This document shows, one piece after another, positions 52,697 to 64,000 of a stretch of 64,000 nt of DNA. The DNA lies in contig NZ_JACBZM010000001.1 in the NCBI RefSeq assembly GCF_013408525.1, forward strand, positions 3,472,001 through 3,536,000, written 5' to 3'. The translations under genes and the position numbers were made by a program. How positions within the stretch are numbered: the first letter of the stretch is position 1; every line of letters begins with the position of its first letter. The notes below the pieces were generated by a model that ran no database searches, had not been told where the DNA came from, and was given only the letters and a program-made list of their open reading frames with translations. The stretch is from Nocardioides aromaticivorans (GTDB lineage: Bacteria > Actinomycetota > Actinomycetes > Propionibacteriales > Nocardioidaceae).

Positions 52697-52710
52697 CGCC
52701 GACCTCCTGA
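52685..52710. repeat. Short tandem duplication over the DUF3817 stop codon
   Basis: CCGACCTCCTGA occurs at 52685-52696 and 52699-52710. The first copy includes the TGA stop at 52694-52696. The same kind of event is seen at two other gene ends in this window. Confidence 0.85.
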
Positions 52711-52716
52711 GAGACT
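52711..52716 (+). promoter_or_regulatory. Possible -10 element for a leaderless membrane-protein gene
   Basis: GAGACT ends 7 nt before the ATG at 52724. It departs from TANNNT at the first position. Confidence 0.35.
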
Positions 52717-52723
52717 GCCGGGC

Positions 52724-53266
52724 ATGACCAGCCCGTCCCTGCGCCAGCGCGCCCTCGTGCTGGTCGGGCTGCTGCTGGTGGCCGGTGGGCTCGTGGCCGT
52801 CGTGGCGTCGTCGGTGCTGACGGCCGAGGCCGTCAGCCGGTGGCACCGGGCGCAGGAGCAGCCGGCCTGCCGGGGCCGCGCCACCGACGGGTGCCTCCGG
52901 GTCGAGCAGGGATCGCTCGACGCGGTCGCCGTCGAGGGCAACATCCCGCGCTACGTGTTCGTCGGGCGCGACATCGGCGCGTCCTTCGACGTCGCCAGCG
53001 GCACCGACGAGGCGAAGCTCGCGCTGCGCCGCCTCGCCCGCGGCCGCAAGCCGGTCCGGACCCTGTGGGTCGACCACGACCTGGTGGCCGTGCAGACCGG
53101 CGAGGGACGGGTGTTCACCGCCGAGGGGAGCTCCGGCCGGATGGTGACGATCGCGCTCCTCGTGCCCGGCTCGCTCGCGGTCGCCGGGACCGGCGTGCTC
53201 CTGGTGCGGCGCGGGAGGCGCGGCTCGCGGAACCGCGGCGGCGCCCCTGTCGTCGTACCCGCATGA
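52724..53266 (+). CDS. Bitopic membrane protein of unknown function
   Basis: A 180-residue protein with a hydrophobic segment near each end (about 10-32 and 140-162) and a middle domain outside the membrane that contains two cysteines (QPACRGRATDGCLRVE). It ends in a basic tail. A GAGACT -10-like element is 7 nt before the ATG. Its stop overlaps the serpin ATG by four bases (ATGA), so the two are coupled. The two-helix layout resembles DUF3592-type proteins but I cannot assign it. Confidence 0.6.
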   Translation: MTSPSLRQRALVLVGLLLVAGGLVAVVASSVLTAEAVSRWHRAQEQPACRGRATDGCLRVEQGSLDAVAVEGNIPRYVFVGRDIGASFDVASGTDEAKLALRRLARGRKPVRTLWVDHDLVAVQTGEGRVFTAEGSSGRMVTIALLVPGSLAVAGTGVLLVRRGRRGSRNRGGAPVVVPA

Positions 53267-54603
53267 TCGATCGTCGCGACACCCTTCGCCTCGGCCTGCT
53301 CGCCCTCGCCCTCACGGGTGGTGTGGGCGGCCTCGCCGCCTGCTCCTCCGACGACGAGCCCGGCCTCCAGCCCGCGCCCGACGCCGACCCCGACGGGATC
53401 GAGCTCGTCTCATCGGACGTCAAGCGGGCCGCGGGCGACACCACCGCGCTGGCGCCGGTGGTCGACGGGCTGCGGCTGCTCGCCGGCGACCTCTACCGCG
53501 AGCTGGCCACCGAGCCGGGCAACCTCGTGCTGTCGCCGTACTCGGTCGCGGTCGCACTCGGCATGACCCTCGTCGGCGCGGCCGGTCGGACGGCCCGCGA
53601 GATGGGCGAGGTGCTGCACACGGGCGACCTGGGCGACCGCTGGCACAAGGGCCTCAACGCCGTCACGTCCGGGACCGGCGCGCTGGCGGGGGAGCGGAAG
53701 CGTGCCGACGGCTCGAAGGCGACGATCGAGCTGGCCACAGCCAACCAGCTCTTCGGGCAGCAGGGCGTCGGGTGGGAGGCGGACTTCCTCGACCTGCTGG
53801 CCAAGGAGTACGGCGCCGGCCTGCGCGCCGTCGACTACGAGACCGCGCCCGAGGACGCCCGCACGCTGATCAACGACTGGGTGGAGCAGCAGACCCACGA
53901 CCGGATCGTCGACCTCGTGCCCGAGGGGCTCATCGACCCGTCGACGCGTCTCGTCCTGGTCAACGCGATCTACCTCAAGGCGCCGTGGGAGCAGCCCTTC
54001 GAGAAGACCCTCACCGCTGCCGGCGACTTCCACCGGCTCGACGGCTCGACCGTCGCCGCCGACCTGATGCGCCGTCCGGACATCAAGGGTGGGTGGGTGA
54101 CCGGCGACGGCTTCCGCGCCGCCGTCCTGCCGTACGCCGGAGGCGGGCTGTCGATGAGCGTCGTGGTCCCCGACGACGGGCAGCTCGCCGCCGTCGAGGG
54201 CGCGCTGGCGAAGAGCGGCTACGGACCGGTCCTGGCGTCGAGCGCCGCCCCGGCCACCATCGACCTGACCCTGCCGCGCTGGTCCTTCCGCACCGCGGCG
54301 CCGTTGAAGGAGGCCCTCCGGACAATGGGCATGCCGACCGCCTTCGCCGACGGCGCCGACTTCAGCCCGATGACCGACGAGGACCTCGACCTGGTGATCG
54401 CCGACGTGGTCCACCAGGGCTTCATCGCGGTCGACGAGGAGGGCACCGAGGCGAGCGCGGCCACGGCGGTCGTCATGGCCGAGACCGCGGCGCCGGTCGC
54501 GGAGGTCCTGGTGGCGGACCGGCCCTTCCTCTTCCTCATCCACGACACCGAGCACGGCACGCCGCTCTTCGTCGGCCGGGTCACCGACCCGACCGCCGAG
54601 TAG
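53263..54603 (+). CDS. Serpin (serine protease inhibitor) lipoprotein
   Basis: A 446-residue serpin. The signal ends in a lipobox (GGLAAC, followed by SSDDE), so it is anchored outside the membrane. Serpin core motifs are NLVLSPYSVAVALGMTLVGA, LVNAIYLKAPWEQPF and the C-terminal RPFLFLIHD. The reactive-centre hinge EEGTEASAAT (about residues 392-401) matches inhibitory serpins. Counting from the hinge glycine as P15 puts Thr-Ala at P1-P1', which suggests an elastase-like target. It is coupled to the upstream membrane-protein gene. Confidence 0.9.
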   Translation: MIDRRDTLRLGLLALALTGGVGGLAACSSDDEPGLQPAPDADPDGIELVSSDVKRAAGDTTALAPVVDGLRLLAGDLYRELATEPGNLVLSPYSVAVALGMTLVGAAGRTAREMGEVLHTGDLGDRWHKGLNAVTSGTGALAGERKRADGSKATIELATANQLFGQQGVGWEADFLDLLAKEYGAGLRAVDYETAPEDARTLINDWVEQQTHDRIVDLVPEGLIDPSTRLVLVNAIYLKAPWEQPFEKTLTAAGDFHRLDGSTVAADLMRRPDIKGGWVTGDGFRAAVLPYAGGGLSMSVVVPDDGQLAAVEGALAKSGYGPVLASSAAPATIDLTLPRWSFRTAAPLKEALRTMGMPTAFADGADFSPMTDEDLDLVIADVVHQGFIAVDEEGTEASAATAVVMAETAAPVAEVLVADRPFLFLIHDTEHGTPLFVGRVTDPTAE

Positions 54604-54644
54604 TCGAGGAAGATCGCGACGGCCGGGCTGTCGGCGCCGCTCGC

Positions 54645-54684
54645 TACGCTGGGGGCACACCCCCGGTCCTCGCTCGACCGGGGG
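54645..54684 (+). promoter_or_regulatory. mfd promoter -10 and 5'-terminal hairpin
   Basis: TACGCT (54645-54650) would start transcription near 54657. A perfect 9-bp stem, CCCCCGGTC (54660-54668) with GACCGGGGG (54676-54684) and a 7-nt loop, lies at the very 5' end of that transcript, about 38 nt before the GTG. It could protect the mRNA, or be a terminator for the serpin gene. Confidence 0.45.
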
Positions 54685-54721
54685 CGCTCGTGCTGTCCGT
54701 CCCTGCTGAAATGAGCCCGAA

Positions 54722-58246
<3,525 letters not shown>

Positions 58247-58248
58247 TA

Positions 58249-58977
58249 GTGCGCCGTCGTACCTCCCTCGTCACCGCCCTCGCCGCGACCGCGCTGCTGG
58301 CGGCCGGCTGCGGCCTCACCGACGACGGCCCCCGGCCCGGTGCCGCCGCGGAGGTGGACGGCCAGACGCTGGAGCTGGACAAGGTCGACAGCGCGGTCGA
58401 GGACTACTGCGGGCTGCTGGCGGGCGAGGAGGGCGCGCCGTCGTACGCGAAGGCCGTCGTGCGCTCCCAGCTGGCCTGGAACTGGGCGCAGGCCGTCGCG
58501 GTCGACGAGCTCGCGCCGCGCTACGGCGTCGATGTCCCGTCGGGTGTCGAGAGCGCCGTCGTCGAGCGGAGCTGGGGGGTCAGCCGCGAGGACGACGAGT
58601 TCGAGTCCTTCGAGTGGCTCACCTGGATCGGGCAGCGCCTCGACCAGCCGCTGGCGGCCATCGGGACCCAGGCGCAGATCGATGCCGGGCAGACGCCGAC
58701 GGCGGAGGGAGCCCAGGCTGCCGGCTACGAGGTCGTCGACGCCTGGCTCGAGGAGCACGGGGTCGAGCTCAACCCGGTCTTCGGTGAGCGCGACGCCAAG
58801 GAGGGCGCCTTCCTCGGCGACGACCTGTCCGTCGCCGTGAGCGGCGTGGCCAAGCAGGGCGACCAGCTCGGCAAGCCGGTCGCGAGCGAGGCCGAGGCCA
58901 CCGAGCGCCTGTCCGCCCTGCCGGCCTCCGAGGTGTGCGGGGCGCCCGTCGAGGCGCCGGCGCAGCCGGTGGGCTGA
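58249..58977 (+). CDS. Lipoprotein with a SurA-N-like region between mfd and mazG
   Basis: A 242-residue lipoprotein: the signal ends in the lipobox LAAGC, then a helical domain that resembles the N-terminal chaperone part of SurA/PpiC proteins (EVDGQTLELDKVDSAVEDYC, a later GQTPTAEGA). No parvulin domain is visible. The tail is Pro/Ala/Glu-rich. The GTG start is 3 nt after the mfd stop and mazG follows by 3 nt, so all three are an operon. Mycobacteria have a lipoprotein gene (lpqU) in this area, but I do not claim homology. Confidence 0.7.
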   Translation: MRRRTSLVTALAATALLAAGCGLTDDGPRPGAAAEVDGQTLELDKVDSAVEDYCGLLAGEEGAPSYAKAVVRSQLAWNWAQAVAVDELAPRYGVDVPSGVESAVVERSWGVSREDDEFESFEWLTWIGQRLDQPLAAIGTQAQIDAGQTPTAEGAQAAGYEVVDAWLEEHGVELNPVFGERDAKEGAFLGDDLSVAVSGVAKQGDQLGKPVASEAEATERLSALPASEVCGAPVEAPAQPVG

Positions 58978-58980
58978 GCC

Positions 58981-59622
58981 GTGGCGGCCCCCGCCCAGCC
59001 GGAGCCCGCGGTCGACGAGTTCGTCGCCGTGATGCGGCGGCTGCGCGCGGAGTGCCCGTGGAAGCGGGAGCAGACCCACCGGTCGCTCGTGCGCTACCTG
59101 CTGGAGGAGACCTACGAGGCGGTCGACGCCATCGACGCCGGTGAGGTGTCGGGGGACTGGTCCCACCTCGCGGAGGAGCTCGGCGACCTGTTGCTGCAGG
59201 TCGTCTTCCACGCCGTCGTGGCGGAGGAGCGGGGCGACTTCGACCTCGACGACGTCGCCCGCGGCATCACCGCCAAGATGGTGCGCCGCAACCCGCACGT
59301 CTTCGGTGACCTCGCCGACGACCCGGCCGCCGACGACCTCGACGCCGCCGCCGTCAACGACCTGTGGCAGCAGGTCAAGGCCCGCGAGAAGGCCGACCGC
59401 CCCGTCGACGACGGCATCCCGTCCGCCCTCCCCGCCCTCCTGTACGCCGACAAGGTGCTCGACCGCCTCGAGCGGGCCGGCACCCCGGCCGACCTGGTGG
59501 CCGACCCCGCCGATGCGGACGCCGCCGTCGGCGAGCGGCTCCTGGCCCTCGTCGCCGAGGCCCGCGCGGCCGGCGTGGATCCGGAGCAGGCGCTGCGCGA
59601 CGCGGTGCGCGAGCGTCTCTGA
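58981..59622 (+). CDS. mazG: Nucleoside triphosphate pyrophosphohydrolase MazG
   Basis: A 213-residue enzyme. The MazG motifs EETYEAVDAID and EELGDLLLQVVFHA hold the metal-binding glutamates and aspartate. It hydrolyses nucleoside triphosphates to monophosphates plus PPi, clearing damaged or non-canonical nucleotides. The common CPWD near the N-terminus is CPWK here. It is shorter than two-domain E. coli MazG. The mfd-lipoprotein-mazG order echoes mfd-mazG in M. tuberculosis (Rv1020-Rv1021). Confidence 0.9.
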   Translation: MAAPAQPEPAVDEFVAVMRRLRAECPWKREQTHRSLVRYLLEETYEAVDAIDAGEVSGDWSHLAEELGDLLLQVVFHAVVAEERGDFDLDDVARGITAKMVRRNPHVFGDLADDPAADDLDAAAVNDLWQQVKAREKADRPVDDGIPSALPALLYADKVLDRLERAGTPADLVADPADADAAVGERLLALVAEARAAGVDPEQALRDAVRERL

Positions 59623-59717
59623 CGAATCCCGGCCGAGGGGGTTTCCGGACCCGGTGCCGAGGGCGAGACTGCCGGTGGCCGCGACCGCGGCCGATGACTC
59701 GGCATCCGGAGGCTCCC

Positions 59718-60479
59718 ATGCGTCGTACCCGCAGGTCTTGGCCCGCCACCCTCGTGGCCGCCCTTCTCCTCTCCCTCCTCCCCGCGGGCCTGGTGGTCAC
59801 CGCGACCGCACCCGCGCACGCGGACGAGTGCTACACGTGGGGCCGGACCCTGCGCGAGGGCACGTCCGGCAGCGACGTGACCCAGCTGCAGATCCGCGTC
59901 GCCGGCTGGGCCGGCTACGACCGTGGCTTCGCCGTCGACGGGCAGTACGGGCCGGCGACGACCACGGCGGTGCGGAACTTCCAGGCGGCGTACGGGCTCA
60001 CGGCCGACGGCATCGCGGGCTCGCAGACGTTCAGCAGGATCTACGCCCTCCAGGACGCCGACTGCACGCCGGTCCACTTCGCGTGGAGCGAGGTCGACGA
60101 CGTGTGCTTCGGCGGGTTCCCGACGCCGGTGTCGGGGACGACGGTCGCCCAGGTGAAGGCCAACCTGATCCAGGTGATGTGGCGGGCCGAGGCCCTGCGG
60201 CACCGGCTCGGCGACAACCCGCTGCGGGTCACGTCGGCCTACCGCAGCGCCGAGTGCAACCGGCGGGTCGGGGGCGCGACCAACAGCAACCACCTCTACG
60301 GCCGGGCGATCGACCTCGTGCCGGGCAGCTCGGCGACCACGATGTGCGGGATCGCGCTGGCCGCGCGCTACGTCGCCTTCCGTGAGCTGCTCGGCCCCGG
60401 CTACCCGGACCACAACGACCACATCCACCTCGGCATCCAGTCCACGAAGTTCTGGCGCGCGCCGAGCTGCGGGATCTGA
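59718..60479 (+). CDS. Secreted peptidoglycan-binding, M15-type D-Ala-D-Ala carboxypeptidase
   Basis: A 253-residue secreted protein: a signal peptide ending about AHA-DE, a PG_binding_1 domain (about 35-100, with GSDVTQLQIRVAG and FAVDGQYGPATTTAVRNFQ), and a peptidase M15_3 domain. Zinc ligands are in NSNHLYGRAIDL and DHNDHIHLGI. It should cut peptide stems or cross-links in peptidoglycan. GGAGG lies 5 nt before the ATG at 59718. It stands alone 95 bp after mazG. Confidence 0.9.
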   Translation: MRRTRRSWPATLVAALLLSLLPAGLVVTATAPAHADECYTWGRTLREGTSGSDVTQLQIRVAGWAGYDRGFAVDGQYGPATTTAVRNFQAAYGLTADGIAGSQTFSRIYALQDADCTPVHFAWSEVDDVCFGGFPTPVSGTTVAQVKANLIQVMWRAEALRHRLGDNPLRVTSAYRSAECNRRVGGATNSNHLYGRAIDLVPGSSATTMCGIALAARYVAFRELLGPGYPDHNDHIHLGIQSTKFWRAPSCGI

Positions 60480-60563
60480 CCCCTTCCGCAGGAGGTCGGC
60501 CCACCACTACTTTCAGCGCAGGTCCGCGCATCGGGCGGGGACGACGCAACGGTGGGAGTGGCG

Positions 60564-60746
60564 ATGGCAGGCAAGTTCGAGGTGTACGAGGACAAGGCCG
60601 GGAAGTTCCGTTTCCGGTTGAAGGCCTCCAACGGTCAGGTCGTCGCCGTCGGCGAGGACTACGAGACGAAGGCCGCCGCCATCGCGGGCACCGAGGCCGT
60701 GCAGCGGGCGGCCGACGGCGCGACGGTCGTCGACCTGACCGACTGA
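60564..60746 (+). CDS. YegP/DUF1508 family small protein
   Basis: A 60-residue protein of the DUF1508 family (FEVYEDKAGKFRFRLKASNG). Longer members have two copies; this has one. The role is unknown; members occur in stress-linked sets. I choose the ATG at 60564, 5 nt after GGTGGGAG, over the GTG at 60552. It is convergent with the next gene, 10 bp apart. Confidence 0.78.
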   Translation: MAGKFEVYEDKAGKFRFRLKASNGQVVAVGEDYETKAAAIAGTEAVQRAADGATVVDLTD

Positions 60747-60756
60747 GAGGCGTGCG

Positions 60757-62070
60757 TCAGCGGGTCGGGGCGGCGATGCCCTCGATCCGCACGGTCCGGC
60801 CGGTGGTGGCCACGACGACCTTCACCGTGCCGGTCCACGCGCTGCTGAAGCTGGTCACCGGGATGACCCGCTTCGTCACGTTGCGAGTCGTTTTCAGCGA
60901 GATCGTCTTCAGCAGGCGGCTGCCGGCGTAGACCCGGACCGTCCCGTGCGTGGTGCCGCCGCTGGCGACCAGGGCGAGGCGCCGCGCGCCCCGGACCGGG
61001 TACGACGTCGAGGCGTTGCGTCGCGAGGTCGCGAGCACCTTGCCGCCGTACGCGCTGGGCGCCGAGAGCAGCGACCAGCCGGCCGAGCGGGAGAGCGAGC
61101 GCGCCGGGACCGGGACGGTCCAGGTGCGGGTCGCCGCCGTCGGGTCGGCGTTGCCGGCGGCGTCGGTCGCGGTCGCGCGGAAGACGTGGGTGCCCGGCGC
61201 CAGACCGGTCACCGTGTGCTTGCCCGCCGCGCAGGCGCGGCCCTTGCTGTCGAGGGTGCACGCGAACCGCGAGCCCGCCTCGGTGGAGCCGAGGGTGAAC
61301 GCCGCCGAGGTCGAGGGGACGATCGCACCGTTGGCCGGACCTCCGCTGAGGGTGGTGTCCGGTGCGGTGGTGTCGCCGGAGGTGCCGGCCTTCGCGGCGA
61401 AGATCGGGACGTACGGCGTGACGTACTGCTTGTCGCCGCCGTGGCCGCCGACCGCGAAGGCGATCTGGAGGTGGTCGCCCGACTGCGAGGGCGGGCAGGG
61501 CGCCGTACCGTCGCGCCGGGAGAGGCAGGTGGGGGCCTGGGTGGCCGTGCCCTTGAACTCGCGGGTCGCGACGACCGGGAACTGGAACTCCAGGACCTGC
61601 CCGCGCTGCAGCACGAACGGCTCGTCGCCCGGCTTGGTCAGCACGATGCCTCCGTTGACGCCGTTGAAGATGTCGAGGGGCGCATCGGTCAGCTCGCCCG
61701 GCTCGCCGAGGGTGTTGACGCCCCACAGGACCGGCTCGTCGGGATAGCTGAAGCCCGCCGGCGGCAGGATCTCCGGGACCGTGGCGACCTTGCCGCTGCA
61801 CGGCAGGCCGACGAGCGAGATGTAGCCGCGGAGGTAGAACTTCTCACCCACCTCCGGCACCTCGCCGTTGGTCGAGCGCCAGCCGGTGTTGGCGCTGACG
61901 CCGACGCTGGGGCTCTGGGTGACGCAGTTGATGATGGTGTCGGACGACGTGACGCCGTCCTGCCACTCGCCCGTGGCGGCGGAGGCGGAGCCGGCGAGGG
62001 TCGGCGCGACGGCGACCAGGCCGGTGGTGAGCAGTGCCGCGGAGAGGGCGGCGATCCTGCGGATGCGCAT
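60757..62070 (-). CDS. Secreted protein with an Ig-like repeat, first of two paralogues
   Basis: A 437-residue exported protein. After the signal peptide (ends about SASA-AT) comes a unique N-terminal domain of about 210 residues with cysteines. One Ig-like repeat follows (APDTTLSGGP to DAAGNADPTAATRTWTV), then a C-terminal module of about 120 residues. That module (GTVRVYAGSRLLKTISL, then VVVATTGRTVRIEGIA) is almost the same in the next gene. I know no function; secreted and surface-located is likely. A weak ribosome binding site (GGAAGGAAAG) precedes the ATG. Confidence 0.7.
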   Translation of the reverse strand: MRIRRIAALSAALLTTGLVAVAPTLAGSASAATGEWQDGVTSSDTIINCVTQSPSVGVSANTGWRSTNGEVPEVGEKFYLRGYISLVGLPCSGKVATVPEILPPAGFSYPDEPVLWGVNTLGEPGELTDAPLDIFNGVNGGIVLTKPGDEPFVLQRGQVLEFQFPVVATREFKGTATQAPTCLSRRDGTAPCPPSQSGDHLQIAFAVGGHGGDKQYVTPYVPIFAAKAGTSGDTTAPDTTLSGGPANGAIVPSTSAAFTLGSTEAGSRFACTLDSKGRACAAGKHTVTGLAPGTHVFRATATDAAGNADPTAATRTWTVPVPARSLSRSAGWSLLSAPSAYGGKVLATSRRNASTSYPVRGARRLALVASGGTTHGTVRVYAGSRLLKTISLKTTRNVTKRVIPVTSFSSAWTGTVKVVVATTGRTVRIEGIAAPTR

Positions 62071-62103
62071 GGCTTTCCTTCCTATGGGGGATTCGGTGGC
62101 GAG

Positions 62104-63888
62104 TCAGCGGGTCGGGGCGGCGATGCCCTCGAGCCGGACGGTGCGTCCCGAGGTCGCGACGACGACGCGGACCTTGCCGGTCCAGGCGGCGCTGAAGGTC
62201 GTGACCGGGACCACCCGCTTGCTGACGGTCCGGCTGGTCCGCAACGAGATCGTCTTCAGCAGGCGGCTGCCGGCGTAGACCCGGACGGTGCCGTGGGTGG
62301 TGCCGCCGCCGACGACGAGGGCGAGCCTGCGCGCTCCCCGGACGGAGTACGACGCCGACGCGTTCCTCCTCGTCGTCGTGAGCGCCCGGCCGTCATACGC
62401 CGAGGGCAGGGCCGCGAGGCTCCAGCCGGTCGAGCGCACGAGGGAGCGGGCGGGCACCGGGACGGTCCACGTGCGCACGGCCGCCGTCGGGTCGGTGTTG
62501 CCGGCCGCGTCGGAGGCCTGGGCACGCAGCTCGTGGGTGCCCGGGACGAGTCCGGACAGGGAGAGCGCCCCGGGCCCGCAGGGTCGCGTGGTGCCGTCGA
62601 CCGCGCAGGTGAGCTGGACGCCCGGCTCGCTGGCCCCGAGCGTGAACGCGGCCTTCGTCGACGGTGCGATCGAGCCGTGGGCGGGGCCGCCGGTGATCGT
62701 GGTGTCCGGCGCGGCCAGGTCGACGCTCCAGCGGCGGACCGCGGGGGAGGCGTCGGTGTTGCCGGCGGCGTCGGTGCCGGCGGCCGTCAGGACGTGGTCG
62801 CCCGGCGGCAGGTCGCGCAGCGCGAGCGCGCCGTGCCGGCAGGTGAGCGGAGCGCCGTCCAGGGTGCACGCGATGCTGACGGCCGAGCCCGGCGTGGTGA
62901 GGAAGAAGTCGGCGCCGGTGGCGTTGGTGCGCGAGCCCTCGGCGGGGCCGCCGTCGATGGTCGTGTCGGGGGCGGTCGTGTCGATGCTCCACGCCCAGCG
63001 TGCCGGAACCGGGTCGTACCAGGCGCCGTAGCGGGCGCCGACGGTGAACACGTGCGTGCCCTCGCCGAGGTTGTCGAAGCGGACGTTGCCCTCGTTGGTG
63101 CAGGCGACGTCGACGCCGTCGAGCGCGCAGTCGTAGGCATTGCCGGCGAGCGTCGAGAACCAGAACTGGGCGGTGCGGCTGTTCACGAGCTCGCGCGGCT
63201 TGCCGTAGAGGTTCGTGTCGACCGAGCGGAAGTCCACCCGGCGCACCTCGCTGAGGTTGCCGGAGGCGTCCTCCGCGCGGACCTCGATGTTGCGCGAGCC
63301 CTCGGGGAGGACGACGTCGGTGGGCGTCGTGCACGTGGCCCAGGGAGCGCTGTCGATGCGGCACTCGTTGCGGGTCGCGCCCTCGTGGCTCCAGGTGATC
63401 CGGAAGCCGCCCTGGCGGAGCGGCACCTGGGCGACCTGCAGGTTGCTGACGACCGGTGCCTTCGTGTCGCGGAAGACGGCGACCGGGAACTTTCCGCTCG
63501 TCCCGAACGCCGTCGACCCGACGCCGCACTCCTTGACGCCGCTGCGCTCGCGGAGCTGGTCGCAGCCCTGCCACTCCACGAAGTCCCAGTACGGCGGGGA
63601 GTAGGCGACCGAGGGACGCAGCCACACCCACGCCTCGAACGGCTCCTCGTTGCGGACCCGGTCGCAGGTCAGCACGACGCGGTGGTCGAGGTTCTGGCTC
63701 TGGTCGCAGGTCTCGGACCCGCCGTCCTCGAGGGATCCCTCGACGACCCGGACGAAACCGGAGCCTTGGATGCCGATGGTGACGTTGACCTGGCCGGCGT
63801 GCGCCGGCGCGGCGAAGGTGAGGGGGAAGAGGCCGAGGCCGGCGGCGAGGACGCCGCCGGTGATCCGGAGCAGGGCGCGGGGGCTCAT
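62104..63888 (-). CDS. Secreted protein with several Ig-like repeats, second paralogue
   Basis: A 594-residue exported protein. The signal peptide ends about AHA-GQ. A Cys-containing domain comes first, then several Ig-like blocks (KAPVVSNLQV to DASGNLSE; TAPDTTIDGGPAEGS; AAPDTTITGGPAHGS), each with Cys pairs. Last comes the C-terminal module shared with the neighbouring gene (RRLALVVGGGTTHGTVRVYA to RTVRLEGIAAPTR). It starts at 63888, overlapping the stop of an upstream gene (ATGA). The paralogues are tandem, 33 bp apart. Cell-surface binding or display is possible. Confidence 0.72.
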   Translation of the reverse strand: MSPRALLRITGGVLAAGLGLFPLTFAAPAHAGQVNVTIGIQGSGFVRVVEGSLEDGGSETCDQSQNLDHRVVLTCDRVRNEEPFEAWVWLRPSVAYSPPYWDFVEWQGCDQLRERSGVKECGVGSTAFGTSGKFPVAVFRDTKAPVVSNLQVAQVPLRQGGFRITWSHEGATRNECRIDSAPWATCTTPTDVVLPEGSRNIEVRAEDASGNLSEVRRVDFRSVDTNLYGKPRELVNSRTAQFWFSTLAGNAYDCALDGVDVACTNEGNVRFDNLGEGTHVFTVGARYGAWYDPVPARWAWSIDTTAPDTTIDGGPAEGSRTNATGADFFLTTPGSAVSIACTLDGAPLTCRHGALALRDLPPGDHVLTAAGTDAAGNTDASPAVRRWSVDLAAPDTTITGGPAHGSIAPSTKAAFTLGASEPGVQLTCAVDGTTRPCGPGALSLSGLVPGTHELRAQASDAAGNTDPTAAVRTWTVPVPARSLVRSTGWSLAALPSAYDGRALTTTRRNASASYSVRGARRLALVVGGGTTHGTVRVYAGSRLLKTISLRTSRTVSKRVVPVTTFSAAWTGKVRVVVATSGRTVRLEGIAAPTR

Positions 63889-64000
63889 GCGCGCTCCTCC
63901 ACGAGGTCGGGCAGCGCCAGCCACGCCGCCCACGAGAGGTCGCGGCCGACATAGCGCGGCTGGGCGAGCGGCCACTCGGCGGCGATCCAGCGCGGCACGA
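63885..64000 (-). CDS. 3' end of a gene running off the window
   Basis: An open frame enters from the right edge and ends in TGA at 63887-63885, giving 37 residues that end WAAWLALPDLVEERA. Its stop overlaps the ATG of the Ig-like gene (ATGA), which indicates translational coupling. The frame contains no start in the window and the protein is not recognised. Confidence 0.55.
   Translation of the reverse strand, partial: VPRWIAAEWPLAQPRYVGRDLSWAAWLALPDLVEERA

Noticed and set aside
53263..54603. Toxin-antitoxin or defence island around the serpin, DUF4288 and HNH genes
   Set aside because: They are scattered among housekeeping genes; no restriction, abortive-infection or phage genes are linked to them.
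54604..54625. Another copy of the palindromic repeat (GTCGAGGAAGATCGCGAC)
   Set aside because: Only the first nine or so bases resemble the unit and the hairpin arms do not match.

Overview
The window is very G+C-rich chromosomal DNA from an actinomycete. Three things point there: mycothiol metabolism (mca), a complete YrbE/Mce lipid-import operon, and leaderless transcripts with GTG starts. A Nocardioides-like member of the Propionibacteriales is my best guess. That guess rests on gene style and a palindromic repeat I associate with that group, not on any search. I see no tRNA, rRNA, CRISPR array, insertion sequence or phage gene.

Layout. 0-2.4 kb: the first codons of a probable greA, a DUF4307 gene, mca, a small membrane protein and a LysE exporter. 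2.4-9.3 kb: a TetR-GGDEF operon divergent from a DUF2236 (Lcp-like) oxygenase, a YjbR protein, a DUF222/HNH nuclease gene with a perfect LexA (SOS) box in its promoter, a crotonase, an esterase and a membrane protein. 9.4-14.1 kb: an aldehyde dehydrogenase-GMC oxidoreductase operon with a divergent PucR-type regulator. 14.2-27.9 kb: a twelve-gene mce operon (two permeases, ATPase, six Mce proteins, an MMPL transporter, a PpiC/SurA-like foldase and a 72-residue membrane protein). 28-33.8 kb: a fused indolepyruvate:ferredoxin oxidoreductase with a divergent Lrp regulator, then an alanine-dehydrogenase-family enzyme. 33.8-40.1 kb: a palindromic repeat array, a second DUF222/HNH gene, a DUF4288 protein, a copper-storage-like protein, a DUF255 protein, a metalloprotease and a DUF1353 protein. 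40.1-46.7 kb: an aldehyde dehydrogenase, a divergent EamA/MocR pair and two divergent Ser/Thr kinases. 46.7-54.6 kb: rlmC, a hemolysin III homologue, an AIM24 protein, a cis-prenyl transferase, a siderophore-interacting flavoprotein and a serpin lipoprotein. 54.6-60.7 kb: mfd, a lipoprotein and mazG, then a peptidoglycan peptidase and a DUF1508 protein. 60.7-64 kb: two paralogous secreted Ig-like proteins and the end of another gene.

Two themes stand out. First, the order greA - DUF4307 - mca - small protein - DUF255 - hemolysin III - cis-prenyl transferase is the order of Rv1080c-Rv1086 in Mycobacterium tuberculosis. Here that block is opened by about 35 kb, which includes the mce operon, and again by about 10 kb. 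Second, about twenty genes have a TANNNT-like -10 element 6-8 nt before the start codon, so they are probably transcribed as leaderless mRNAs. Two divergent gene pairs go further and have overlapping promoters or start codons.

The strongest leads are the SOS box in front of the first DUF222/HNH gene; a 40-bp palindromic element sitting in frame inside the indolepyruvate oxidoreductase gene and matching the intergenic repeat array with compensatory arm changes; the accessory genes translationally coupled to the mce operon; the overlapping bidirectional promoters; and a non-RD kinase with a shortened activation segment.
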